From Rhizobiales bacterium 62-17 (GTDB taxonomy: Bacteria; Pseudomonadota; Alphaproteobacteria; Rhizobiales; Beijerinckiaceae): a DNA stretch of 64,000 nucleotides. A program made the position numbers and the translations under genes. The notes beneath the pieces are model-generated. The model saw nothing but the letters and a program-made list of their open reading frames with translations, did no database searches and was not told where the DNA came from. The stretch spans positions 904,853 through 968,852 of the forward strand of contig MKVW01000009.1 in NCBI GenBank assembly GCA_001898965.1. The letters run 5' to 3'. This document shows, in pieces, positions 32,584 to 41,200 of the stretch. Each line of letters opens with the position of its first letter. Within the stretch, counting starts at the first letter, position 1.

Positions 32584-34734
32584 ATGGCAGAGCGTTCATT
32601 CGCCAGTGAAGTCGAGGATCTCCGTCTGGGTGAAGGCGAGGTCTTTCGCGGCGAGGGCATTCTCGCCATCACCAAAGCCTTGCTGCAATCGGGCGTCGCC
32701 TATGTCGGCGGCTATCAAGGCTCGCCGATCTCGCATCTGATGGACGTGTTGGCCGACGCCAAGGACGTGCTCGATGAGCTGGGCGTCCACTTCGAATCTT
32801 CCGCATCGGAAGCCGCTGCCGCCGCCATGCTGTCGGCCTCGGTCATGTATCCGCTGCGCGGCGCGGTGACGTGGAAATCCACCGCCGGCACCAATGTCGC
32901 CTCCGATGCGCTGACCAATCTGTCGTCGAGCGGCGTCAACGGCGGCGCGCTGATCATCGTCGGGGAGGATTTCGGCGAGGGGTCTTCGATCCCGCAGGAA
33001 CGCACCCATGCCTTTGCGATGAAGTCGCAGATGTGGATGCTCGATCCGCGCCCCAACCTGCCGTCCATGGTCGATGCGGTGGAGACCGGCTTCGAACTGT
33101 CGGAAGCCTCCAACACGCCGGTGATCCTGCAGGTGCGTATTCGTGCTTGTCACGTGCACGGCCAGTTCACGACCAAGGCCAATCGCGCGCCGCGCTATAC
33201 GATGCAGGAAGCGCTGCAGAATCCGCAGCGCGATCTTAATCGCATCGTCCTGCCGCCGGCCTCCTACATGCAGGACAAGCAGAAGCTCAACGAGCGTTGG
33301 CCTGCCGCCGTCAAATTCGTCAAGGAGCGCCGCCTGAACGAATGGTTCGGGCCGGACGAGGGCGAGGTCGGCATCATTCTGCAAGGCGGAATGTACAATT
33401 CGCTGATCCGCGCTTTGCAATATCTCGGTCTCGCCGATGTCTATGGCGATTCGAAAATCCCGCTCTATGTGATGAACGTCACCTATCCTCTGATCGACGA
33501 TGAGGTGGCGAAGTTCTGTGCCGGCAAGCGCGCCGTTCTGATGGTCGAGGAAGGCCATCCCGAATATCTCGAACAGGCTGTCAACACGATCCTGCGCCGT
33601 CGCGACATCAATGCGCGGCTCGAGGGCAAAGGCATGCTGCCGCTCGGCGGCGACTATACGGCCGACGTTCTGACCAAGGGTGTCGAAACCTTCCTCGAAG
33701 CCCATGCCAAGCCGCTGCTCGGCAACCGCTCGCCGATGCCGACCGCTGCCGGCGTGCTGAGCAATCCGAAGGTCAAGGCGCTTGCCGATGTGGTGCCGCA
33801 GCGCCCGGCCGGCTTCTGCACCGGCTGTCCGGAGCGGCCGATCTTCGCGGCGATGAAACTGGTCGAGCAGGAGCTGGGGCCGCATCAGATCTCCTCCGAT
33901 ATTGGCTGTCATCTCTTCTCCATTCTGCCGCCCTTCAATCTCGGCGGCACGACCATGGGTTACGGGCTGGGCCCGGCCTCGGCCTCGGCCTTCAACGTCG
34001 CTTCGAAGAAGAAAGCGGTGTCCTTCCTGGGTGACGGCGGCTTCTGGCATAACGGCCTGTCGTCCAGTGTCGGCAACGCGGTCTTCAACAAGCAGGACCA
34101 GGTGATCGTCGTCGTCGACAACTACTATTCCTCGGCAACCGGCGGTCAGGACATTCTCTCCTCGCGTGCCGAGAACGAGCGCCGGTCGACCAACAATTCC
34201 ATCGTCACGGCGGTGAAGGGCATCGGCGCCAAATGGGTGCGGCAGATCGATCGCACCTATGATGTCGGCAAGATGCGCGACACGCTAAAGGAAGCGCTTA
34301 CCAGCAACGAACCCGGCCCGAAGATCATCGTCGCTTCGTCGGAATGCATGCTGAACAAGCAGCGTCGCGTGAAGCCGCTGTTCGACAAAGCCGTCAAGAA
34401 CGGCGAGCGCGCGATCAAGCAGCGTTTCGGCGTCGATGAGGATGTCTGCACCGGCGATCACGCCTGCATGCGCCTGTCCGGCTGTCCCTCGCTGTCGGTG
34501 AAACATACCAACGATCCGTTGAAGGATGATCCGGTCGCTGCGATCGATCAGACCTGCGTCGGCTGCGGCAATTGCGGCGAGGTCGCCGAGGCCGCCGTGC
34601 TGTGCCCCTCCTTCTATCGCGCCGATGTCATCAACAACCCGACGCGGTGGGATCGCGGCGTGGCTCGGGTGCGCGAGGCCGTCATCGGCTTCCTGCAGCG
34701 CCGGCGCGAGGCCCGCCGGCCTGTGTTCATCTGA
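32584..34734 (+). CDS. Indolepyruvate-type 2-oxoacid:ferredoxin oxidoreductase, alpha subunit
   Basis: 716 residues from the ATG at 32584 (GGAG nine bases upstream). N-terminal pyrimidine/2-oxoacid domain (AYVGGYQGSPISHLMD), middle domain with FCTGCPERP, TPP-binding block GDGGFWHNGLSSSVGN followed by VDNYYSSATGGQ, and a C-terminal ferredoxin-like region with CTGDHACMRLSGCP and CVGCGNC...LCP for [4Fe-4S] clusters. The enzyme decarboxylates an arylpyruvate or aryl-glyoxylate, makes the acyl-CoA and reduces ferredoxin. In this cluster isatinate (2-aminophenylglyoxylate) to anthraniloyl-CoA is my inference; indolepyruvate to indoleacetyl-CoA is the classic alternative. The beta-type gene follows 37 bases later. 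Confidence 0.92.
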   Translation: MAERSFASEVEDLRLGEGEVFRGEGILAITKALLQSGVAYVGGYQGSPISHLMDVLADAKDVLDELGVHFESSASEAAAAAMLSASVMYPLRGAVTWKSTAGTNVASDALTNLSSSGVNGGALIIVGEDFGEGSSIPQERTHAFAMKSQMWMLDPRPNLPSMVDAVETGFELSEASNTPVILQVRIRACHVHGQFTTKANRAPRYTMQEALQNPQRDLNRIVLPPASYMQDKQKLNERWPAAVKFVKERRLNEWFGPDEGEVGIILQGGMYNSLIRALQYLGLADVYGDSKIPLYVMNVTYPLIDDEVAKFCAGKRAVLMVEEGHPEYLEQAVNTILRRRDINARLEGKGMLPLGGDYTADVLTKGVETFLEAHAKPLLGNRSPMPTAAGVLSNPKVKALADVVPQRPAGFCTGCPERPIFAAMKLVEQELGPHQISSDIGCHLFSILPPFNLGGTTMGYGLGPASASAFNVASKKKAVSFLGDGGFWHNGLSSSVGNAVFNKQDQVIVVVDNYYSSATGGQDILSSRAENERRSTNNSIVTAVKGIGAKWVRQIDRTYDVGKMRDTLKEALTSNEPGPKIIVASSECMLNKQRRVKPLFDKAVKNGERAIKQRFGVDEDVCTGDHACMRLSGCPSLSVKHTNDPLKDDPVAAIDQTCVGCGNCGEVAEAAVLCPSFYRADVINNPTRWDRGVARVREAVIGFLQRRREARRPVFI

Positions 34735-34771
34735 TCAGTCGTAACCAACGACGAAAACGAAAGATACGACT

Positions 34772-36325
34772 GTGGACCGGACACATCCTGATAAACCGAT
34801 CGCTCTTGCCATCCTCGCCATGGGTGGTCAGGGCGGCGGTGTGCTCAGCGACTGGATCGTCGCGCTGGCGGAAAGCCAGAACTGGGCCGCCCAGTCCACC
34901 TCCGTGCCGGGCGTCGCGCAACGCACCGGCGCCACCATCTACTATGTCGAAATGATGCCGCCCCAGGGCGATCGCATGCCGGTGCTGTCGCTCATGCCGA
35001 CCCCGGGCGATGTCGATGTGGTGATGGCGGCCGAATATATGGAAGCTGGCCGTTCGATGATGCGTGGGCTCGTCACGCCCGAACGCACGACGTTGATCGC
35101 TTCGAGCCATCGCTCCTTGGCGGTCAGCGAAAAGGAACAGGCCGGCGACGGCATTGCCGATTCCGGTGTTGTGGTCGAGGCCACGCCGGTGGCGGCCAAG
35201 CGCTCCGTCGTCTTCGACATGCAGACGATGGCCGAGAAGAATGGCAGCGTCATTTCCGCGGTTATGTTCGGCGCTCTGGCCGGCGCCAAAGTGCTGCCGT
35301 TCGATCGGGAGGCTTTCGAGGGCGCGATCCGCGCTGGCGGCAAGGGTGTCACCCAAAGCTTGAAAGCCTTCGGTGCCGGCTTCGATCGCACCGTCAGTCC
35401 GGTTGCCGAAGTGGCGGAGCCAAGGAGCGGCAAGGAATTTCTGGAGCCGCCGCAATCTCTGAAGGATCCGCGCCTCGACAAGCTGTTGCAGCAAATCCGG
35501 CAGAACTATCCGGCGGCTTTGACGCCGCTGCTCTATACCGCCATCACCCGTCTGGTCGATTACCAGGATCCGGCCTACGCGCAGGACTATCTCGATCGCA
35601 TCGCGGCGATCCATCGCCTCGACACGAGCCTGTCGGGCGAGAGGCACAATTTCGCGCTAACCCGCGAAGCGGCTAAATATGTCGCCATCGCCATGGCCTA
35701 TGACGATGTCATCCGCGTCGCCGATCTGAAGACGCGCGCCAGCCGTTTCGCGCGGGTCGATGCGGAAGTCGGCAAAAAGCAGGACCAACTGCTTTACATG
35801 ACCGAGTTCATGCATCCGCGTATGGAGGAAGTGGCGGGCACCATGCCGGCCGGCCTCGGCCGCTGGCTCGAAAATCATCCGGCCGTGTTCAATCGGCTCG
35901 ACAAACTGGTCAACCGCGGCCGGCGCGTGCAGACCCGCACGGTCTTCTGGTTTTTCTCGCTCTACATGGTCGGCGGCATGCGGCGCTTTCGTCGTGGCCT
36001 GTTGCGTCATGAGAAAGAGTTGGCGCATCTCAACGGCTGGCTGAAGCTCGTCACCGAGACGGCGCCGAAGGATTATCCTCTCGCCGTGGAAATCTTGAAA
36101 TGTCGCCGTTTGGTCAAAGGCTATTCGGATACGGCGGCGCGCGGCAATTCCCGTTTCGAGCGCGTCTTGCAGAGCGTGCCGCAACTGATCGGCAAGCCCG
36201 ACAGTGCCGGCTGGCTACGCCGCCTCACCACCGCCGCGCTCGCCGATGAGGACGGCACCAAACTGACGGGCGCTCAGAAGACGCTCGAAACCGCTTTCGA
36301 AGCGGAGCAGCCGCGCGTCGCATAA
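34772..36325 (+). CDS. Indolepyruvate-type oxidoreductase, beta-type subunit (long form)
   Basis: 517 residues, GTG start at 34772. The N-terminal 190 residues are the gamma/beta catalytic domain of 2-oxoacid:ferredoxin oxidoreductases, starting LAILAMGGQGGGVLSDWI with the Gly-rich loop, then SVPGVAQRTGATIYYVE. The C-terminal half (about 225-500) is a helical domain (DUF6537 type) that marks the long beta family of aerobic Proteobacteria. It completes the enzyme with the 716-residue alpha subunit. No separate ferredoxin gene is adjacent. Last gene of the operon; a convergent asparaginase-like gene ends 17 bases on. Confidence 0.88.
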   Translation: MDRTHPDKPIALAILAMGGQGGGVLSDWIVALAESQNWAAQSTSVPGVAQRTGATIYYVEMMPPQGDRMPVLSLMPTPGDVDVVMAAEYMEAGRSMMRGLVTPERTTLIASSHRSLAVSEKEQAGDGIADSGVVVEATPVAAKRSVVFDMQTMAEKNGSVISAVMFGALAGAKVLPFDREAFEGAIRAGGKGVTQSLKAFGAGFDRTVSPVAEVAEPRSGKEFLEPPQSLKDPRLDKLLQQIRQNYPAALTPLLYTAITRLVDYQDPAYAQDYLDRIAAIHRLDTSLSGERHNFALTREAAKYVAIAMAYDDVIRVADLKTRASRFARVDAEVGKKQDQLLYMTEFMHPRMEEVAGTMPAGLGRWLENHPAVFNRLDKLVNRGRRVQTRTVFWFFSLYMVGGMRRFRRGLLRHEKELAHLNGWLKLVTETAPKDYPLAVEILKCRRLVKGYSDTAARGNSRFERVLQSVPQLIGKPDSAGWLRRLTTAALADEDGTKLTGAQKTLETAFEAEQPRVA

Positions 36326-36342
36326 TCGCGGCGCCCGTCTTC

Positions 36343-38031
36343 TCAATGAGTCGAGAAGACGTCCTGATAACGCGCCACGGCTTTGCGGATCGCGTCTAGC
36401 TCAGTCGAAGTCGGCTTGTCGGGGTCCTTGGCCGCGGGCAGGCTGCCGAATTTCAGCAGGCACGCCATGAGCAGCAGCCGCGCCTTCGTCGCCGTCAGAT
36501 TGGTGGCGGCGATCTGGAAATCATGCGGATCCGCGAAACCTTCCGGTGCATTGCGACCGACCTTGGCGACGGGAAGGCCGCTGAACGCCGCTTTCAACAT
36601 GAGCTTATGCCGCGCGGTCGAGGGCAGGGAGCCGTAAGGCACGAGCCCTTCGATGACGATGCCGGTCAACATGCCAAGCGATAGTTTATGTTCGATGGAG
36701 GCGATGAGATCGGCTTCGAGCGCCGGGTCGTCGCCAAATTCCAATGTTGAATAGCTGCCGTCCTTGATGATGGAGACCACCGGAATAGCGCTTGCCAGCA
36801 GTTTGCCGGCGGCGTCCTTCACGGCGACGTTCACCTGTTCCAATCCGGCGGCACCACGTTTCACCGCGCTGACGCTATGAGGCAATTGGCTGAGACGCAG
36901 CTCCGACTGAAACGTATGTTTGAACACCGGCAAGTAGGTCAGCGCCAGCCGGCCGGTGTGGCTGATCTGACCGATGATGCCGCCATGGCCGCCAGTCGCC
37001 ACATAGCCGCCAGGGCGGGCATCCACTTTGGCGACTTCGCGGGCCGCGAAAATCTGCTGCTCCTGGATGACGACGACACCGCAACGATCCCGTCCCTGAT
37101 CGTCGGCCCAGATTTTCGATTGGATATAGCTGGCGCTGTCGACGATATTCTTTGGCCCGTCATTGCTGATCTGGCCTTGCGGGCGTTGTGCCGCGTTGCC
37201 GCAGATCGGTTTTGCCGTGTCGATCAGCAGATTGAACCAATAGGCTGACTCTTCTACTTGCGGACTGCCTTGCGTCCAGATCACGCCGTCATAGTCGGGG
37301 CTGTCGACCAGGGCTTGCATGTCGTTGGTGACCTTCGCCAGCATTGGGCGCGGCGGGGCGGTCGCCAGATGATAGGGCTTGTAGCCGAAGAAATTATGCC
37401 CGCGCCGCTCCGGCGCGATGTCGCCCTCGCCTTTGTCGGCGCGCAGATGCGCCGGCTTGCCCTTGGTGAAGCCGCCCGGCGGCGCGCCGCGATAGAAATC
37501 GATCTCGGCGATGGAGGACAATTGGCTGGCCACGCCTTCGGTGCCGATGGAGAGTCGATCGATCTCTTCGAAACTGCGCGAGCCGTCGGGGAAGAAGCCT
37601 TGCCGTCCGTCCGGCGCGCCGGGTGCCACGCATTCTTCCTCCCAGGCGGTGCCGTTTGCCTGGCGCGCCATATAAGGCAGGGGATAGAGACCGTCCTCCG
37701 GCTTCAGTTCGATCTCATAGACAGGCTTGTCGTCGTCACCAGACTTCGTCGTCTTGAACACGCCGTCGGGTCCCATATAGCCATCGGGCGGTCCGTAAAG
37801 TTCGGCGACATCGGCTTCAAGCGGATGAGCGGAGAATTGCTCCACATAGATCTTCACGGGCGCCGCAAGACGTTGCGCCCGCAAGGCATCGTATTTCATC
37901 GCACTGCCATCGGGATTGGGCAGCAGTGGCAGGCCATATTTGGCGCGCGCTTTGTTGGAGGTGACCAAAGGCGGCGTGTTTTGAATGGTCGCCGTCGGGC
38001 CGGCGAGATGGGCGATCCTGGCTTTGGTCAT
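36343..38031 (-). CDS. Asparaginase-domain protein
   Basis: 562 residues. The central part has the type I/II asparaginase marks: DYDGVIWTQGSPQVEESAYW (the Thr/Glu-rich signature loop, residues about 248-267) and TGGHGGIIGQ-type glycine-rich stretch. It is much longer than the usual ~330 residues, with an N-terminal extension of about 200 residues full of Pro and acidic residues that I cannot assign. No signal peptide. It could hydrolyse an amide side chain or act as a non-canonical amidohydrolase. It lies in an operon with an acetamidase/formamidase (16-base gap) behind a GntR-type site, which favours amide catabolism. Confidence 0.75.
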   Translation of the reverse strand: MTKARIAHLAGPTATIQNTPPLVTSNKARAKYGLPLLPNPDGSAMKYDALRAQRLAAPVKIYVEQFSAHPLEADVAELYGPPDGYMGPDGVFKTTKSGDDDKPVYEIELKPEDGLYPLPYMARQANGTAWEEECVAPGAPDGRQGFFPDGSRSFEEIDRLSIGTEGVASQLSSIAEIDFYRGAPPGGFTKGKPAHLRADKGEGDIAPERRGHNFFGYKPYHLATAPPRPMLAKVTNDMQALVDSPDYDGVIWTQGSPQVEESAYWFNLLIDTAKPICGNAAQRPQGQISNDGPKNIVDSASYIQSKIWADDQGRDRCGVVVIQEQQIFAAREVAKVDARPGGYVATGGHGGIIGQISHTGRLALTYLPVFKHTFQSELRLSQLPHSVSAVKRGAAGLEQVNVAVKDAAGKLLASAIPVVSIIKDGSYSTLEFGDDPALEADLIASIEHKLSLGMLTGIVIEGLVPYGSLPSTARHKLMLKAAFSGLPVAKVGRNAPEGFADPHDFQIAATNLTATKARLLLMACLLKFGSLPAAKDPDKPTSTELDAIRKAVARYQDVFSTH

Positions 38032-38047
38032 GCGGTCTCCTTGGGCA

Positions 38048-39007
38048 TCAGGCCATCTGCGTCAGCGTGGGATGTACGATCGTCTTGGCGATCATGGCGT
38101 GAATGCCTTTCGAGCCGTTGACCGTCTGCGTCACTCTCAGATCACAGGCGAGGCTGCACAGCATATAGGCGTCCTCGCGCGACAGATTGGCCTTTTCGCC
38201 GAGGAGAACAATCATGTCGCGCAGCGCCATCACGGCGCATTGGTCGAGATCCGGATCCATGCCCATGGTGATGTAATGGGTCGGCGTTTCGGCACGCGGA
38301 TAGGTAAATTTTAGATCGTCGCGCACGGTGAGCGTGAATGTCCCTTGCAAGGAGGTTTCGATGGCGGTCACGTTGACCTCGCCATCGCCTTGCGCCCCAT
38401 GGCCGTCGCCGCAGGTGAACAGCGCGCCTTCGACGAAAATCGGCAGATAGAGCGTCGCGCCGGCCACAAGCTCTTTGTTGTCGAGATTGCCGCCGAAAGC
38501 GCGCGGAATGATCGAGGTGACCCTGCCCCAGTTGAGCGGCGGCGCCACCGACATGATGCCGAAGAACGGGTTGAGCGCCAGCTCCAGCCCCCACGGCATC
38601 ACGCCGACCATCTTCTTGTGATCGAGCGGAATGAGCGTGGCGCGCGTCTCCTCGAAGTCATAAGGCAGCGTGCCGGCCAGCGGGCGGATCATGTTGATCC
38701 CCCAGTCCTGCAGCAGGTTTACCGCTTCGATCTTCACTTCGAGAACGGAGCCGGGCTTGGCACCCTCGACATAGACCGGACCGGTGAGAATATGTGGCCC
38801 CGGACCCTGCGCGACTTCCGCATGGATGGCGGTCAGTTCGGGGGGAATGAAAAATCGATCGGCCGGCGGCAGATGCGCCTTGTTGCCGGACATGGTGTCG
38901 ATGGTGACGCGGTCGCCGCTTTTGATGGTCGCGACGGGCTTCGACAGCGGGTCGAAATAACCCCACTGACAGGTGGACGGACCAGCTTTGACGCGATGTT
39001 CGGCCAT
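38048..39007 (-). CDS. Acetamidase/formamidase-family hydrolase
   Basis: 319 residues from the ATG at 39007 (GGGGAAG just upstream). The order of conserved blocks fits FmdA/AmdA: TGPVYVEGAKPGSVLEVKI-type beta strands, MPWGLELALNPFFGIM, and the metal-site region GDGHGAQGDGEVNVTA, with Asp and His residues expected for the binuclear metal centre. It should release ammonia from a small amide. First gene of a two-gene minus-strand operon with the asparaginase-like gene, controlled by the TGTATACA site 39 bases upstream. Confidence 0.88.
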   Translation of the reverse strand: MAEHRVKAGPSTCQWGYFDPLSKPVATIKSGDRVTIDTMSGNKAHLPPADRFFIPPELTAIHAEVAQGPGPHILTGPVYVEGAKPGSVLEVKIEAVNLLQDWGINMIRPLAGTLPYDFEETRATLIPLDHKKMVGVMPWGLELALNPFFGIMSVAPPLNWGRVTSIIPRAFGGNLDNKELVAGATLYLPIFVEGALFTCGDGHGAQGDGEVNVTAIETSLQGTFTLTVRDDLKFTYPRAETPTHYITMGMDPDLDQCAVMALRDMIVLLGEKANLSREDAYMLCSLACDLRVTQTVNGSKGIHAMIAKTIVHPTLTQMA

Positions 39008-39357
39008 CGACTTCCCCCGCAAAAGCAGCCCTAACGAGGCTTGAATGTATACAATCTAGCCACAAGCTAACAATCGTAGGAAATTGCTGTCAAGCAGAAG
39101 GTGTGTGCTTATTTATATGTAATATAAGCATTTATGTTTATATGCACTGCAATAAATCAGTTTGCCTCTCATGCGGGCATCGGCCGTTTAAAGCGTCATA
39201 TGGGCAGGATTGTATTATAAAGCCCTCATCTCCCTGATTTCGTTGCTTTCCTAACGAATAATCGTCCACCACCGCGCATGGCACCTGCCTTGCACTCATG
39301 CCCCTCAGTCTCGCTGACGCTTTGGCACGATGACTTGGACATGATGAGAGGTGGTGC
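39008..39357. other. 350-base divergent intergenic region
   Basis: AT-rich, between the amidase operon and the peptide-type binding protein gene. It holds the GntR-type TGTATACA site (39046-39053), an inverted repeat TGCTTAT (39106-39112)/ATAAGCA (39124-39130), and GATTGTATTAT at 39208-39218, an 11-base word repeated at 43576-43586 ahead of the permease gene. I see no RNA gene in it. Confidence 0.45.
39046..39053. promoter_or_regulatory. GntR (FCD)-type operator 1
   Basis: The palindrome TGTATACA, flanked by AA and AT, is the core recognised by many FCD-type GntR regulators. The same 8-mer occurs at 43465-43472 upstream of the GntR gene. Position fits repression of the acetamidase gene and possibly the divergent transporter. 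Confidence 0.5.
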
Positions 39358-40974
39358 ATGAACCGTTCGGGCATGTCTGTTCTCCGATCGATCCGCTTCA
39401 GATCTGCGCTGCTCGGCGTGACGTTTGGCTTGGCTGCGATGACAGCGGGCCATGGCGCTGTTGCGGCGCCAAGCGTCCTGCGCGTTGCCATGACCGCCGC
39501 CGACATTCCCGATTGGCGCGGCCAGCCCGATCAAGGCTTTGAAGGCAATCGTTTCGTCGGCTTCTCTCTCTACGACACCTTGATCGAATGGGATCTGTCG
39601 AGCCGTGACAAGGAAGTCGGGTTGCGTGCAGGGCTGGCGACCACCTGGTCGATTGATCCCGCCGATCACAAGAAATGGATTTTCAATCTCCGCGAAGGCG
39701 TCAAGTTTCATGACGGTTGCGATTGGAATGCCGCCGCCGCCGTCTGGAATTTCGAGCGGCTGATCTCCGACAAGCATCCGGCCTTCACGCCTTATAATTT
39801 TGGCCGCGCGCGCTCGCGCACCAACAATATCGATCGCATCGAGAAGACCGGCGATTATCAGGTTGCTTTCTACACCAAGACGCCGGAGTCGCTTTTTCAC
39901 TTCAACATGCCCTTCCTCTTCATGCTGTCGCCCTGCGCGGTGGAGAAGGCCGGCAACAATCTCGATGTCTTTGCCAAGGCGCCGGCCGGCACGGGGCCTT
40001 ACAAATTCGTCAGCGCCGTGCCGCGCGAACGGCTCGAACTTGCCAAGAACGAGGACTATTGGGACAAGAGCCGCATTCCCAAACATGATCGGCTCGTGCT
40101 TCTGCCGATGCCGGAGGCGACGACCCGGGTCGCCGCTTTATTGTCGGGCCAGGTCGATTTCATCGAAGCCCCGCCGCCCGATGCCATCCCGGCGTTGAAA
40201 GCGGCAAAAATGCAGATCGTCACCAATATCTATCCGCACACCTGGCCTTACATCCTCAACGTGGCGCGCGGACCGTTCAAGGATATCCGCGTCCGCCAGG
40301 CCGCCAATTGGGCGGTCAATCGGCAGGAGATGGTCGATCTGCTTTCCGGTTTGGCGCAGCCCAGTTCCGGCATCTACGTGCCGCAGCAGAAATACTACGG
40401 CAAACCGGTGGAATATGGCTTCGATCAGAAGAAGGCGACGGCGCTTTTGAAGGAAGCCGGCTGTTATCCATGCGAAATCATGATCGGCATTTCCACGTCG
40501 GGCTCTGGCCAGATGCAGCCATTGCCGATGAACGAACTCATCAAGGAACAGCTCGAAGCGGTCGGCTTCAAGGTGAAATTCGACACGGTCGATTGGAACA
40601 CCTTGCTCGATGTCTATTTCAAAGGGCAGGAGAAGTTTCCCTATGACGGGGTCAATTTCAGCAGCGGCGCGACCGATCCGCTGAACTTCCTGAAAGGCTC
40701 GATGACCAAATATAAGGGGCCCGTCGGCACCAACTGGGGCTGGTACAGCAATCCGAAAGTGGACGAACTGGCGGAAACGGCACTGAACAGTTTCGATCCG
40801 GCCGTGTGGGAGCCGATCGTCACCCAAATCCACGAAATCCTGGTCAATGAAGCGCGCAATCTGTTCATCGTCAGCGATCTCAATCCGCGCGCCATGTCAC
40901 CCCGGGTGAAGGGCTTCGTCCAGGCCCAGAGCTGGTTTCAGGACATCACACCGATTACAGTCGATCCAAAATAA
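39358..40974 (+). CDS. Peptide/nickel-type ABC transporter substrate-binding protein (family 5)
   Basis: 538 residues with an N-terminal signal (about 15-37, LLGVTFGLAAMTAGHGAVAA). Family 5 features: LATTWSIDPADHKKWIFNLREGVKFHDG, here split as TTWSIDPADHKKW and LREGVKFHDG, and the AAVWNFERL block. It would bind an oligopeptide, an opine or another amide and hand it to the permease genes at 43670-45556 and the ATPases at 45553-47666. The gene and its permeases are separated by an amidase pair and a GntR gene on the other strand. Confidence 0.9.
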   Translation: MNRSGMSVLRSIRFRSALLGVTFGLAAMTAGHGAVAAPSVLRVAMTAADIPDWRGQPDQGFEGNRFVGFSLYDTLIEWDLSSRDKEVGLRAGLATTWSIDPADHKKWIFNLREGVKFHDGCDWNAAAAVWNFERLISDKHPAFTPYNFGRARSRTNNIDRIEKTGDYQVAFYTKTPESLFHFNMPFLFMLSPCAVEKAGNNLDVFAKAPAGTGPYKFVSAVPRERLELAKNEDYWDKSRIPKHDRLVLLPMPEATTRVAALLSGQVDFIEAPPPDAIPALKAAKMQIVTNIYPHTWPYILNVARGPFKDIRVRQAANWAVNRQEMVDLLSGLAQPSSGIYVPQQKYYGKPVEYGFDQKKATALLKEAGCYPCEIMIGISTSGSGQMQPLPMNELIKEQLEAVGFKVKFDTVDWNTLLDVYFKGQEKFPYDGVNFSSGATDPLNFLKGSMTKYKGPVGTNWGWYSNPKVDELAETALNSFDPAVWEPIVTQIHEILVNEARNLFIVSDLNPRAMSPRVKGFVQAQSWFQDITPITVDPK

Positions 40975-40996
40975 TCGAACCGGTGGAGGCGGCACT

Positions 40997-41200
40997 ATGC
41001 AGGACGACAAGGATGCGATCGCGGAACTGAAAGAGCGGCTGGCAAACCAGGGCCTGCATCTGCCGGCGGGTGATCTCGAAGGATTGAAGGCGGCCATCCT
41101 CGAGATCGAAGCCGGATCGGTGGCGCTGCGGCGCGATCGTCCCTTCTCGCTGGAGCCGGCTTTCGCGCTGCGTCTCGCCAAGGCGGAGAAAAACGCATGA
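40997..41200 (+). CDS. AtzG-like (DUF4089) small subunit
   Basis: 67 residues, with GAGG eight bases before the ATG. A GatC-like helical small protein: AIAELKERLANQGLHLPAGDLEGLKAAI (shortened) fits AtzG/DUF4089, a partner of AtzE-type amidases that resembles the GatC subunit of GatCAB. The amidase gene follows with an overlapping ATGA. It probably stabilises that amidase. Confidence 0.65.
   Translation: MQDDKDAIAELKERLANQGLHLPAGDLEGLKAAILEIEAGSVALRRDRPFSLEPAFALRLAKAEKNA

Noticed and set aside
32596-34050. 484-codon minus-strand frame
   Set aside because: Antisense shadow of the indolepyruvate-type alpha subunit gene, with no domain of its own.
39106-39130. AT-rich inverted repeat TGCTTAT/ATAAGCA as a terminator or RNA
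   Set aside because: The stem is weak and AT-rich and lies between two start codons, so a terminator role makes no sense; it may only be promoter DNA.
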